Source: JASBTN01 sp965228805
GTDB lineage: Bacteria > Pseudomonadota > Alphaproteobacteria > Rhodobacterales > Rhodobacteraceae
Length of the DNA: 64,000 nt
Reading direction: 5' to 3'
Assembly: GCF_965228805.1 (NCBI RefSeq)
Contig: NZ_CBDDIE010000003.1
Span: 868,001 to 932,000 of the forward strand
The position numbers and the translations under genes were made by a program. The notes beneath the pieces were generated by a model, which worked only from the letters and a program-made list of their open reading frames with translations, did not search any database and was not told where the DNA came from. Positions 1 through 8,045 of the stretch are shown in pieces. Every line of letters starts with the position of its first letter. Position 1 is the stretch's first letter.

Positions 1-679
1 CCCCGTCCAGCGAGGTCACCTCGGCACCGTTCAGGGTCAGATGGGTCAGCCCCTTAACTCCGGACAGGCCGGACAGATCGGTCAACCGCGCGCCACGCAG
101 AAACAGGCTGTTCAGGGTCATGCCGGACAGAGGCGACAGGTCCGATACGCCAGTATGCGCCAGGGCCAACTGGCGCAAATCCTGCCAGCCCACCAACCCC
201 TCCAGCCCGGCCACAGGGGTTTCGATCAGCGACAGCCGCTCCAGAGGAGGCAGGACAGCGAGGTTCAAGGGGGCGACTTGCACACGGGACAAAAAGACAT
301 CCCGCAGCTCTGTCATCCCACCCAGGGGGGCAAGGTCAGTTGCACCCAACTCTTTCAACGCCAGATGGCGCAGGGGAAGCCCAACCAGAGGGGAGAGACT
401 TTCAACCTCGACCCGCTCCAAAGACAGTTTCTCCAACCCTTTGAGCGTACTGAGCGGGGTCAGGTCCACCGCGCGCCCATCGCCGCGCACATTGACCCAA
501 GTGACCCATTCCAGGGCTTCAATACCGCTCAGATTGGGCGTGTCACCATCCAAACGCACCGTCAGGGAGGTATCATCGCGCTTCTGACATTGTCCCGCAA
601 ATTCAACGCATTCCTCCTCTGCAACCGCAGGGTTGGACAAAAACAGGCCGAGTGCCAGAAGGCCGGGAAGAAAACGCAT
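1..679 (-). CDS. Secreted leucine-rich-repeat protein (3' end beyond window)
   Basis: The start lies in the window and the gene runs off the left edge, leaving 226 codons. The product opens with a Sec signal peptide (hydrophobic core LLALGLFL, likely cut after NPAVA near residue 20). A short segment with Cys24 and Cys31 follows, which could form a disulfide. The rest is a ladder of leucine-rich units about 21-23 residues apart, with patterns such as LSPLVGLPLRHLAL, LAPLGGMTELRDV and LSPLSGMTLNSLFL. This matches internalin/SDS22-like LRRs, which usually bind other proteins outside the cytoplasm. A GGAG ribosome site precedes the ATG. It is transcribed divergently from the phosphatase-like gene. 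The ligand and function are unknown. Confidence 0.8.
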   Translation of the reverse strand, partial: MRFLPGLLALGLFLSNPAVAEEECVEFAGQCQKRDDTSLTVRLDGDTPNLSGIEALEWVTWVNVRGDGRAVDLTPLSTLKGLEKLSLERVEVESLSPLVGLPLRHLALKELGATDLAPLGGMTELRDVFLSRVQVAPLNLAVLPPLERLSLIETPVAGLEGLVGWQDLRQLALAHTGVSDLSPLSGMTLNSLFLRGARLTDLSGLSGVKGLTHLTLNGAEVTSLDG

Positions 680-718
680 GCGGGGAACTCCGATCAAGGG
701 CGATTTCGCGAAAGCAAC

Positions 719-762
719 ACCAGCGCTGGTCCAGTTTCAAGCGAAAGATGAGCCAGTTTCAA
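719..762. promoter_or_regulatory. Palindrome and 22-bp-spaced direct repeat between divergent genes
   Basis: The space between the LRR gene and the phosphatase-like gene holds a perfect 12-bp palindrome (ACCAGCGCTGGT, 719-730). Right after it are two copies of CCAGTTTCAA (731-740 and 753-762). The copies start 22 bp apart, about two helical turns, so a dimeric regulator could bind both on one face of the DNA. That is inference from the geometry; no known operator consensus was recognised. Confidence 0.3.
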
Positions 763-833
763 ATTCTCACCCAAAGCCCCTTTCCTCACTCCACGCGCTC
801 GCCTACCAATGCCGGGCAATACGGAGGCATCCC

Positions 834-1484
834 ATGACCACGCTCACCCTGATCCGCCACGGCCAGGCCAATAACACGGCCACGACCGAGGACGGCTATG
901 ACCGCTTGTCCGACCTGGGCCGCCAGCAGGCGCGCTGGTTGGGCGAACATATGCGCGCCACGGGGGCCGAGTTCGACAAGGTCTTTACCGGCTCACTGAT
1001 CCGCCATCAGCAGACCGCCGAAGAATGGGGTGCCGAGGCCTTCACAGTGGACGAGCGCCTGAACGAGGTGCGCTATTTCGACCTGTCCGAACGCATGCAC
1101 GCGCAATTCGGCATCGCGGTGCCGCGCACGCATGAGGAATTCGTCGATCACCTGCCCCTGACCTTCTCGGCCTGGCAGGAGGGCAAGATCGACGGCGTCT
1201 CCGAAACCTTCCACGACTTCCAGACCCGCGTCTCGGACGTGATCCACGACCTCGCCGGGGCGGGCGACAATGTCATCGCCTTTACCTCCGGCGGTTTCAT
1301 CGGCATGGCGACCCGCGTGGTCATGGGGCTGGATATCGGGCCCTTTACCCGGGCGATCCTGCCGATCATGAACTCTTCCGTGCACAAGATGCGCCTGATG
1401 CCCGCCGGGCTGACCCTGACCCAGTTCAACGCGGTGCCTCACCTTGAGAACCCTGCGCGTCACGACGCGCAGACGCATTTCTGA
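834..1484 (+). CDS. Histidine phosphatase superfamily protein (phosphoglycerate mutase-like)
   Basis: A 216-residue cytoplasmic protein of the histidine phosphatase branch of the phosphoglycerate mutase superfamily. The N-terminal LIRHGQ motif supplies the phospho-accepting His9, and SLIRHQQTAEE (54-64) is the usual second Arg region. Where most members have a second His in a V-S-H-G-G context, this one has FTSGG (150-154), so that position is Ser152. The ATG at 834 follows a GGAGG site at 823-827; an upstream in-frame start would add residues with no family similarity. A GST gene follows 10 bases after the stop and is probably co-transcribed. The substrate is unknown. Confidence 0.85.
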   Translation: MTTLTLIRHGQANNTATTEDGYDRLSDLGRQQARWLGEHMRATGAEFDKVFTGSLIRHQQTAEEWGAEAFTVDERLNEVRYFDLSERMHAQFGIAVPRTHEEFVDHLPLTFSAWQEGKIDGVSETFHDFQTRVSDVIHDLAGAGDNVIAFTSGGFIGMATRVVMGLDIGPFTRAILPIMNSSVHKMRLMPAGLTLTQFNAVPHLENPARHDAQTHF

Positions 1485-1494
1485 GGAGGCCCCG

Positions 1495-2109
1495 ATGGAC
1501 CTGTTCTACGCCCCCAACTCAATCTCGGTCGCCACGGCAATCGCACTGGAGGAAGCCGGGATCACCTATACGCCCCGCCTTGTGGACTTCGCCTCCAGTG
1601 CACAATCACAACCCGAATACCTGGCCGTGAACCCCAAGGGCCGCGTACCGGCCCTGGTCATTGACGGGCAGATCCTGACCGAAACCGGTGCCCTTCTGGA
1701 ACATATCGCGACGCTCGCACCTCAGGCCGGGTTGGTGCCAGCCGCCCCCATGGCCGCTTTCCGTATGCGCGAGGTCATGTATTACCTCGCCACCACCATG
1801 CATGTGGCCCACGCACACAAGCTGCGCGGCGCCCGTTGGGCCGACAAGCCTGAGAGCCACGCCGACATGACCGCCAAGGTGCCCGAAACCATGTCCGCCT
1901 GCTGCACCCATCTGGAAGCCACCTGTGACTTTGCGCCCTTTGTTGTCGCGGGTGGGCTGACATTGGCCGACATCTACCTGTATGTGATCTGCACCTGGCT
2001 GCCCGGCGACGGCGTCCGGGTGGAAGAGTTTCCCCGCCTCTGCCGCTTCATCAAAGCGATGGAGGCGCGGGCGTCGATCAAGGCGGTGAAAACCGCGGGA
2101 ATGTTGTGA
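1495..2109 (+). CDS. Glutathione S-transferase family protein
   Basis: A 204-residue GST. The N-terminal thioredoxin-fold half starts MDLFYAPNSISV, has the cis-proline region NPKGRVPALV (46-55) and the glutathione-binding turn ETGALLEHI (63-71, with Thr where Ser is commoner). The all-helical C-terminal half contains GGLTLADIYLYV, the usual N-capping and hydrophobic staple segment. It probably conjugates or reduces electrophiles with glutathione in the cytosol; the substrate cannot be told. A strong GAGGAGG site sits just before the ATG. It lies between the phosphatase-like gene and the saccharopine gene pair, all on one strand with short spacers, so one transcript is likely. Confidence 0.88.
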   Translation: MDLFYAPNSISVATAIALEEAGITYTPRLVDFASSAQSQPEYLAVNPKGRVPALVIDGQILTETGALLEHIATLAPQAGLVPAAPMAAFRMREVMYYLATTMHVAHAHKLRGARWADKPESHADMTAKVPETMSACCTHLEATCDFAPFVVAGGLTLADIYLYVICTWLPGDGVRVEEFPRLCRFIKAMEARASIKAVKTAGML

Positions 2110-2117
2110 GGAATGCT

Positions 2118-3167
2118 ATGACACATCTCTGGGTTCGGGCCGAGCAGCGCCCGAACGAAGACCGCGTGGGCCTGACGCCTGAAGGGGCCAAGGCTTTGAT
2201 CGACAAGGGGATTCGGGTGACGGTCGAGGAAAGCTCGGTCCGCGCCATCCCGATGCAAGGCTACATCGACGCGGGCTGCGAGGTGGCGACCGAGAACAGC
2301 TGGCCCAGCGCCCCTGCGGACGCGATCATCTTCGGCCTGAAGGAGCTGCCCGAAGACGGCAGCCCCCTGCCCCACCGCCACATCATGTTCGGCCACGCCT
2401 TCAAGGGACAGCATTCCGGTCGCGCCCTCTTGGAACGCTTCAAGGCCGGGGGTGGCACGCTCTATGACCTGGAATACTTGGTCGACGAAGACGGCCGACG
2501 CGTCGCCGCCTTCGGCTATTGGGCGGGTTTCGCGGGTGCCGCGGTGACGCTGAAAACTTGGGCCGCCCAGCAACGCGGCGAGACCTGCCCACCGGTCGGC
2601 GCATATCCAGGCAAGGATGCGCTGATCGCCGAGCTGAAGGGCGAGATCGCCGGTTTTGACGCCCCCACCGCCATCGTCATCGGCGCGCTGGGGCGGGTCG
2701 GCACCGGCGCTTCGGACCTTTTGACCGAGATGGGCGTGACAGTGACCAAATGGGACATGGCCGAGACCGCCAGCGGCGGGCCGTTTCCGGAAATCCTGGA
2801 CCATGACCTCTTCATCAACTGCATCCTCGCCCGCCCGGGCACGCCCGTGTTCGTGCCCCGCGACGCCCTGACCGCCGACCGCAAGTTGACCGCCATCGGC
2901 GACGTCGCCTGCGACCCGGACAGCGATTACAACCCGATCCCGATCTATGACCGCGCCACCAGCTGGGCCACGCCCGCGCTGCGCGTGGCCGAGGCGCCCG
3001 TGCTGGACGTCATGGCGATCGACAACCTGCCCTCCATGCTGCCGGTCGAAAGCTCGATCGACTATGCCGGGCAACTTCTGCCGTCGCTCCTGACCCTCGA
3101 CGCCCTCACCACAGGGGTCTGGGGCCGGGCCGAAGCGACCTTCAACGAACACATGCAGGGAGTTTGA
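2118..3167 (+). CDS. Saccharopine dehydrogenase, lysine-forming type (LYS1 / lysine-ketoglutarate reductase-like)
   Basis: A 349-residue protein of the alanine dehydrogenase/PNT-like fold that matches yeast Lys1 features. They are the N-terminal RAEQRPNEDRVGLTP substrate region, GLKELP with the catalytic Lys at 75, FGHAFKGQ (91-98) with the catalytic His93, the NAD-binding GALGRVGTGA (189-198) and DNLPSMLPVESS near the C-terminus. Family chemistry joins lysine and 2-oxoglutarate to saccharopine, or the reverse, with a nicotinamide cofactor. ATG 2118 follows a TGAGGA site; an upstream GTG at 2106 would overlap the GST stop. The partner dehydrogenase starts two bases after this stop. In bacteria this pair usually means lysine catabolism to aminoadipate semialdehyde; the in vivo direction is inferred. 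Confidence 0.85.
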   Translation: MTHLWVRAEQRPNEDRVGLTPEGAKALIDKGIRVTVEESSVRAIPMQGYIDAGCEVATENSWPSAPADAIIFGLKELPEDGSPLPHRHIMFGHAFKGQHSGRALLERFKAGGGTLYDLEYLVDEDGRRVAAFGYWAGFAGAAVTLKTWAAQQRGETCPPVGAYPGKDALIAELKGEIAGFDAPTAIVIGALGRVGTGASDLLTEMGVTVTKWDMAETASGGPFPEILDHDLFINCILARPGTPVFVPRDALTADRKLTAIGDVACDPDSDYNPIPIYDRATSWATPALRVAEAPVLDVMAIDNLPSMLPVESSIDYAGQLLPSLLTLDALTTGVWGRAEATFNEHMQGV

Positions 3168-3169
3168 GC

Positions 3170-4312
3170 ATGACCATCCATTGGTGTGGCACCGGCCTGT
3201 CGGCCATTCCCGGCCTGCGCCGCCTGATCGAGCGCGGTCACGACGTCGTGGTCTGGAACCGGACCATCGACAAGGCCGAGGCCGCGGTGGGCGACATTGC
3301 CAAGGACATTCGCGCCTTCGACATCGATGCCCTGGGCGCGGTCCTGGCCCCGGGCGACGTGGCCGTGTCCATGCTGCCCGGCGACTGGCACGTGCCGCTG
3401 GCCGAGCTCTGCATCGCCAAGGGTGCGCATTTCGTCTCGTCCTCCTACATCGCGCCGGAAATGCGCGCGCTGGACGAGGCCGCCAAATCCGCTGGCGTGG
3501 CCTGCGTGAACGAGGTTGGCCTAGATCCCGGCATCGACCACCTGATGGCCCATTGGCTGGTCGCGGATTACCGCGCCTCGGACGCCTATGACGCCGATAA
3601 CACCCTGAGTTTCATCAGCTATTGCGGCGGCATCCCGAAACACGCCAACCCGTTTCGTTACAAGTTCAGCTGGTCGCCCCTGGGCGTGCTGAAGGCACTG
3701 CGGTCGCCCTCGAAGTCGATCCGCGACTTTGCCGAGTATGACGTGGCGCGGCCCTGGGATGCGATTTCCAGCTATCAGGCGCCCCTGCCCGCGCCCGAAA
3801 GCTTCGAGGTCTACCCGAACCGCGACTCGATCCCCTTCATGGAGGATTACAAGTTCGATCCCACCTGGAAGGTGCAGGAATTCGTGCGCGGCACCCTGCG
3901 CCTGAACGGCTGGGCCGAGGCCTGGGGCGACGTGTTTTCCGAGATCGAGACCCTGTCCGGCCCCGAAGGCGACGCGCGGCTCAAGGAGATGTCCGATCAG
4001 TTTTGGGCCGAGAACGCCTATGACGAGGGCGAACCGGACCGCGTCGTGCTCTGCGTTGCGCTGAAGGCGGAAAAGGACGGGCAGACCGCCTATCACAAGA
4101 CCTATGTGATGGACGCCTGGGGCGACGACCGCGGCACGGCGATGGCACGCCTGGTGTCCTTCCCGGTGTCGATGGCGGTGGAAAGCGTGTTGAAACGGCG
4201 CATCTACCCGGGTGTCACGGCGGCCCCGTCCGAACCCGCCCTGATCAAGGACTGGATGCAGGTGATCGACGGGTTGGCCCAGCACCTCGAAGTGGTGGAT
4301 CACACGGGTTGA
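3170..4312 (+). CDS. Saccharopine dehydrogenase, glutamate-forming type (saccharopine reductase family)
   Basis: A 380-residue protein with an N-terminal Rossmann domain (IHWCGTGLSA, residues 3-12) and the diagnostic NEVGLDPGIDHLMA segment of the saccharopine reductase family, followed by the mixed catalytic domain. The family splits saccharopine to glutamate and 2-aminoadipate 6-semialdehyde. It starts two bases after the upstream Lys1-like gene with CAGGGAG as ribosome site, so the two enzymes are almost certainly made together. Together they reproduce, as separate polypeptides, the two halves of the bifunctional AASS enzyme of plants and animals. A strong terminator follows at 4340-4368. 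Confidence 0.83.
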   Translation: MTIHWCGTGLSAIPGLRRLIERGHDVVVWNRTIDKAEAAVGDIAKDIRAFDIDALGAVLAPGDVAVSMLPGDWHVPLAELCIAKGAHFVSSSYIAPEMRALDEAAKSAGVACVNEVGLDPGIDHLMAHWLVADYRASDAYDADNTLSFISYCGGIPKHANPFRYKFSWSPLGVLKALRSPSKSIRDFAEYDVARPWDAISSYQAPLPAPESFEVYPNRDSIPFMEDYKFDPTWKVQEFVRGTLRLNGWAEAWGDVFSEIETLSGPEGDARLKEMSDQFWAENAYDEGEPDRVVLCVALKAEKDGQTAYHKTYVMDAWGDDRGTAMARLVSFPVSMAVESVLKRRIYPGVTAAPSEPALIKDWMQVIDGLAQHLEVVDHTG

Positions 4313-4339
4313 GCCGCTTTCCCCTTGATTTAAAACAGA

Positions 4340-4368
4340 AACGCCGCCCCAACCGGGCGGCGTTTTTT
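4340..4368. terminator. Strong bidirectional Rho-independent terminator
   Basis: A perfect 10-bp stem (AACGCCGCCC, 4340-4349, with GGGCGGCGTT, 4355-4364) has a 5-base loop and a run of six T at 4363-4368. Read on the minus strand the stem is followed by TTTCTGTTTT. It can therefore end both the saccharopine operon and the convergent DUF3775/rmuC transcript. Confidence 0.9.
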
Positions 4369-4391
4369 GGTTCGGGGGGCTTGTCAGTGGC

Positions 4392-4784
4392 TCAGAATAT
4401 CCCCTCGCCCGCCTCTTCGACATTATGCCCCAGCGCCTCCAGCCCGGCTTCCAAATGGGCCGCCAGATGCGGCATGCCCAACAGATAATCCTCGGTCGGC
4501 GAGGTCTTTTCCTCCTTCGCCGTCTCGATCGCCTCGGCCAATTCGGCGGCATCGAACGTATCACGCCCGATCCAGGCAATCGCGACCAGGCTCGCCTGCT
4601 CGTCATTGTTCATATCCGCGATATAGGAGCGCAGCTCGGCTTCGGTCCCGTCCGACGGGCGGTTTTCCAGGATCGAATCCGCGTCGGCGGCATCGCCGGG
4701 CGCATCCCACCGGCCCACTTTCGAGCCAAGCTCACGCGCGCGCAGGATCACGCGGGCCACTTTGCGGGGGCTGATTTCCAGCAT
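4392..4784 (-). CDS. DUF3775 domain-containing protein
   Basis: A 130-residue acidic protein with no signal peptide or membrane segment. The central stretch LRSYIADMNNDEQASLVAIAWIGR followed by DAAELAEAIETAKEE and the EDYLLGMPHLAAHLEAGL tail matches the DUF3775 family, which has no assigned function. ATG 4784 has AAGGA eight bases upstream; a GTG at 4805 would add seven residues and place that site inside the gene. It lies downstream of rmuC on the same strand, 65 bases away, and ends against the shared terminator. Confidence 0.75.
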   Translation of the reverse strand: MLEISPRKVARVILRARELGSKVGRWDAPGDAADADSILENRPSDGTEAELRSYIADMNNDEQASLVAIAWIGRDTFDAAELAEAIETAKEEKTSPTEDYLLGMPHLAAHLEAGLEALGHNVEEAGEGIF

Positions 4785-4849
4785 TTTCCGATCCTTCTTT
4801 TGCACTTGGGCGCGTTCATCTTGCCAAAGCCCCGCCCCAAGGGAAAGAC

Positions 4850-6070
4850 CTATTCGGCCTCCGGGCGGGTCAGCGGAACCACCGCGGCGGCGCTGTCGGG
4901 CGCAAGTTCCTCGAAGTCGAAATTGTCCAGTCGCTGCGCGCGGCGCCCGGCCTTCTCGGCAGAGATCTTGATCTCGGAAATATCCTTGGACGCCTGGTGG
5001 AAATGCTTGTCCAGATTGGTCACCCGGTCACCCAGACGCCCCACATCCGCCGAGAGCAGCGCCAGTTCCTTGCGAATGGCGCCGGCCTGCTCACGCATGC
5101 GCGCGTCCTTCAGGATCGCCCGCATCGTGTTCAGCGTCGCCATGCAGGTGGTGGGCGAGACGATCCAGACCCGCGCCGCGAACCCCTCGCGCACCAGTTC
5201 GGGGAAGTTCGCGTGCAGCTCGGCATAGACCGCCTCCGACGGCAGGAACATCAACGCACCCTCGGCGGTTTCGCCCTCCAGGATATATTTCTCGGAGATA
5301 TCCCTGATGTGCTTGCGCACCGAGGTCCGCATCGCCCGTGCCGCCTCCTGAACCTGCGCCGGTCCCTCTGCGGCGCGCAGCGCCTCATAGGCTTCCAGTG
5401 GGAACTTGGCGTCGATCACGATGGGGCCGGGCGGGTTCGGCAGGTGGATCAGGCAATCGGCACGCTTGCCGTTCGACAGGGTCGCCTGAAGCGCATAGCT
5501 GTCCGAGGGCAGCGCCTTCGAGACGATATCGTTCAGCTGAATTTCCCCGAATGCCCCGCGCGTCTGCTTGTTCGACAGGATATCCTGCAGCGACAGAACA
5601 TCACCCGACAGCCGCGTGATCTTCTCCTGCGCCTTGTCGATCACCGCCAGCCGTTCTTGCAACTGCGTGAGGCTCTGCGTGGTCTTTACCGCCGAGCCTT
5701 GCAGGTTCTCGGCCATGCGTTCCTGCATTTCACTCAGCGTCCGTGCAGACCGAAGCGCGTTGTCATGCAGCCGGTCGTTCATCTGCTGCTGCACCTGCGC
5801 CAGCCGCGCGTCCATGGTCTGGATCATCTGCGTCTGGCCGGTGGTCTGGGCGTCCGAGACGTGTTTCAGCCCGCCCGACAACTGGTCCTGCCCCTGCGCC
5901 AGCACCTGCACCGCCTGACCAAGGCCCGTCATCTGGCCCGCCAGGTCTTCGGCCACCCGCGCAGACCGCCCCGCCCGGCGCAGCACCAGAACCAGCAGCA
6001 GGACCGCCAGCGCGGCCCCCGCCAGCATCAACTGTTCGAAGGTTATCTCCTGTGTACCGACCTGGATCAT
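4850..6070 (-). CDS. rmuC: DNA recombination protein RmuC
   Basis: A 406-residue RmuC homologue. It begins with one transmembrane helix (LMLAGAALAVLLLVLVL, near 15-31). A long alpha-helical, probably coiled-coil region follows, then the conserved RmuC core with LSNGKRADCLIHLP, IVIDAKFPLEAYEAL and MFLPSEAVYAEL. That core belongs to the PD-(D/E)XK nuclease-like superfamily (D and K of IDAKFPLE). In E. coli RmuC limits recombination at inverted repeats, and it has been linked to anti-phage effects elsewhere. The ATG overlaps the mutL stop as ATGA, so rmuC is translationally coupled to mismatch repair. Confidence 0.92.
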   Translation of the reverse strand: MIQVGTQEITFEQLMLAGAALAVLLLVLVLRRAGRSARVAEDLAGQMTGLGQAVQVLAQGQDQLSGGLKHVSDAQTTGQTQMIQTMDARLAQVQQQMNDRLHDNALRSARTLSEMQERMAENLQGSAVKTTQSLTQLQERLAVIDKAQEKITRLSGDVLSLQDILSNKQTRGAFGEIQLNDIVSKALPSDSYALQATLSNGKRADCLIHLPNPPGPIVIDAKFPLEAYEALRAAEGPAQVQEAARAMRTSVRKHIRDISEKYILEGETAEGALMFLPSEAVYAELHANFPELVREGFAARVWIVSPTTCMATLNTMRAILKDARMREQAGAIRKELALLSADVGRLGDRVTNLDKHFHQASKDISEIKISAEKAGRRAQRLDNFDFEELAPDSAAAVVPLTRPEAE

Positions 6071-7938
6071 GTGCGCCCGAACAGCCGTTCGATATCGCTG
6101 AGCTTCAGCTCCACATAGGTGGGCCGCCCGTGGTTGCACTGGCCGGAATGGGGCGTTGCCTCCATCTCGCGCAGGAGCGCGTTCATCTCTTCCGCGCGCA
6201 TCCAGCGGCCGGAGCGGATTGAGCCATGGCAGGCCACGCGGGAGAGCACCGCCTCGATGCGGGCCTGCACGGTCTGGCTGTCGCCCAGGTCCGCCAGTTC
6301 ATCCAGCACATCGCGGATCATGTCGCCCGCGTTGACCTCGCCCAGGATCGCGGGGGTTTCGCGCACCGCGATGGCCGCGCCGCCGAAGGGTTCGATCACC
6401 AGGCCGAGTTTCGCCAGATCCTGCGCCACCTCCAGCAGTCGCGCGGTGTCACCGGCCGACAATTCAACGATCTCGGGGATCAGCAGCGCCTGCGACGCCA
6501 CGCCGTTCTCCGCCATCTGGCGTTTCAGTTTCTCATAGACCAGCCGCTCATGCGCCGCGTGCTGATCGACGATGACGATGCCGGTCTCGGTCTGGGCGAT
6601 GATGTAGTTTTCGTGCAGCTGCGCGCGGGCGGCGCCCAGGGGAAGGGCCTCGACGGGCTGCGGTGCCTCAGGTTCGTCCACGACCTGTTCGAACCGGGCC
6701 GAGGGCGTCGACATCTCGGCAAAGCCCGGCGTCTCGGGCAACGGCGCCTGCGCCTGATAGGCCATCGGCCGCGTGCCCATCGACGGGCGGTCCATCTGGT
6801 AGACGCGCGGAGTGTCGACCGGCGCTTCCGGGCGCATCGCATCCAGCGTGGCGCCCGCCACGGTGGTGGAGGCACGATGCCCCGCCCCGGACAACGCGTG
6901 GCGCAGGCCCGACACGATCAGGCTGCGTGCCGTGGCGGGCTCACGAAAGCGCACCTCGGATTTCGCCGGATGCACGTTCACGTCGACCAGATGCGGATCG
7001 CAACTCACGAACAGCGCCGCCGCCGGATGGCGGTCGCGGCTGAGGAAATCGAAATAGGCCGCGCGCAGCGCCCCGGTCAGCAGCTTGTCCTTCACCGGGC
7101 GGCCATTGACGAAGAGAAACTGCGCCACCGCCGCGCCCCGCGAATAGGTCGGAAGGGCAGCATAACCGGTCAGCCGCAGCCCGTCGCGTTCGGCGTCGAT
7201 CGCCAGGGCGTTTTCGGCGAACTCGCGGCCTAGGATCGTGCCCAGTCGCCCGTGCAGTGCGTCGAACATGTCGCCCTGTTCCGGGTCCGCGCGAAAGGTC
7301 ACGCGGCCTTCGCCGCCACCCGAGACATCGCGCAGCACGAAGCCCACATGGGGTTCTGCCATCGCAAGACGCTTGACCACATCTGTGATCGCCTGGGCCT
7401 CGGCCCGATCCGTGCGCAGGAATTTCAGCCTTGCAGGCGTCGCGAAGAACAAGTCGCGCAGCTCGACCACCGTGCCCTCGGACAGGGCGGCGGGTTTCAC
7501 CGGCTCCATCTGACCGCCCGCGACGCGGATCACTGCGGCCTCGGCGCCGGGAATGCGCGAGGTGATCGACAGACGCCCGACCGCGCCCAGGGAGGGCAGC
7601 GCCTCGCCCCGGAAGCCGAACGTGTGAATATCGAGCAGGTCCGAGCCGTCGATCTTCGATGTCGCATGGCGCGAGAGCGCCAGCGGCAGATCGTCGGCGG
7701 CGATGCCACAACCGTTGTCCGTGACCCGGATCAGCGTCTTGCCGCCATCGGCGTAACAGACCTCTACCCGGCTGGCGCCCGCGTCCAGGGCGTTCTCCAC
7801 CAGCTCCTTCACCGCCGAAGCGGGCCGTTCCACGACTTCACCGGCCGCAATCCGGTTGATCGCGGCGTCGTCCAACTGGCGAATGACAGGGCGGTCAGCC
7901 TGTGGATAACCGCTCATTTGGGGGTCTGGGTCGTGCAT
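6067..7938 (-). CDS. mutL: DNA mismatch repair protein MutL
   Basis: A 623-residue MutL. The N-terminal GHKL ATPase shows ELVENALDAGAS (motif I, catalytic Glu), DNGCGI and GFRGEALPS. A proline-rich linker spans roughly 340-425. The C-terminal domain carries the endonuclease signature DQHAAHERLVYE, which fits DQHA-X2-E-X4-E, plus ACHGSIRSG and NHGRP. This marks it as a nicking MutL, typical of bacteria without MutH. The upstream ATG at 7938 is chosen because the residues before the ATP-binding domain are plausible, but ATG 7917 is possible and neither has a strong ribosome site. rmuC overlaps its stop by four bases. Confidence 0.95.
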   Translation of the reverse strand: MHDPDPQMSGYPQADRPVIRQLDDAAINRIAAGEVVERPASAVKELVENALDAGASRVEVCYADGGKTLIRVTDNGCGIAADDLPLALSRHATSKIDGSDLLDIHTFGFRGEALPSLGAVGRLSITSRIPGAEAAVIRVAGGQMEPVKPAALSEGTVVELRDLFFATPARLKFLRTDRAEAQAITDVVKRLAMAEPHVGFVLRDVSGGGEGRVTFRADPEQGDMFDALHGRLGTILGREFAENALAIDAERDGLRLTGYAALPTYSRGAAVAQFLFVNGRPVKDKLLTGALRAAYFDFLSRDRHPAAALFVSCDPHLVDVNVHPAKSEVRFREPATARSLIVSGLRHALSGAGHRASTTVAGATLDAMRPEAPVDTPRVYQMDRPSMGTRPMAYQAQAPLPETPGFAEMSTPSARFEQVVDEPEAPQPVEALPLGAARAQLHENYIIAQTETGIVIVDQHAAHERLVYEKLKRQMAENGVASQALLIPEIVELSAGDTARLLEVAQDLAKLGLVIEPFGGAAIAVRETPAILGEVNAGDMIRDVLDELADLGDSQTVQARIEAVLSRVACHGSIRSGRWMRAEEMNALLREMEATPHSGQCNHGRPTYVELKLSDIERLFGRT

Positions 7939-8006
7939 GACACTAAACCTAGCACGGATCGCGCCGATTCTGCCATGGGGAAACGGAACAAAAGGGGATG
8001 ATCCGC

Positions 8007-8027
8007 CGCCCGGTTGGGGACCGGGCG
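8007..8027 (-). terminator. Hairpin downstream of the M16 peptidase pair
   Basis: An 8-bp perfect stem (8007-8014 with 8020-8027) has a 5-base loop. It lies about 20 bases past the stop of the minus-strand M16 gene. The minus-strand tail contains CCCCTTTTGTT, so the T run is weak and set back. It may be a weak terminator or a 3'-end stabilising hairpin. Confidence 0.45.
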
Positions 8028-8045
8028 AACAGAGGCATCAACGGG

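Noticed and set aside
1974..3152. 392-codon minus-strand open frame
   Set aside because: It is antisense to the end of the GST gene and to the Lys1-like gene, with no recognisable motif or ribosome site.
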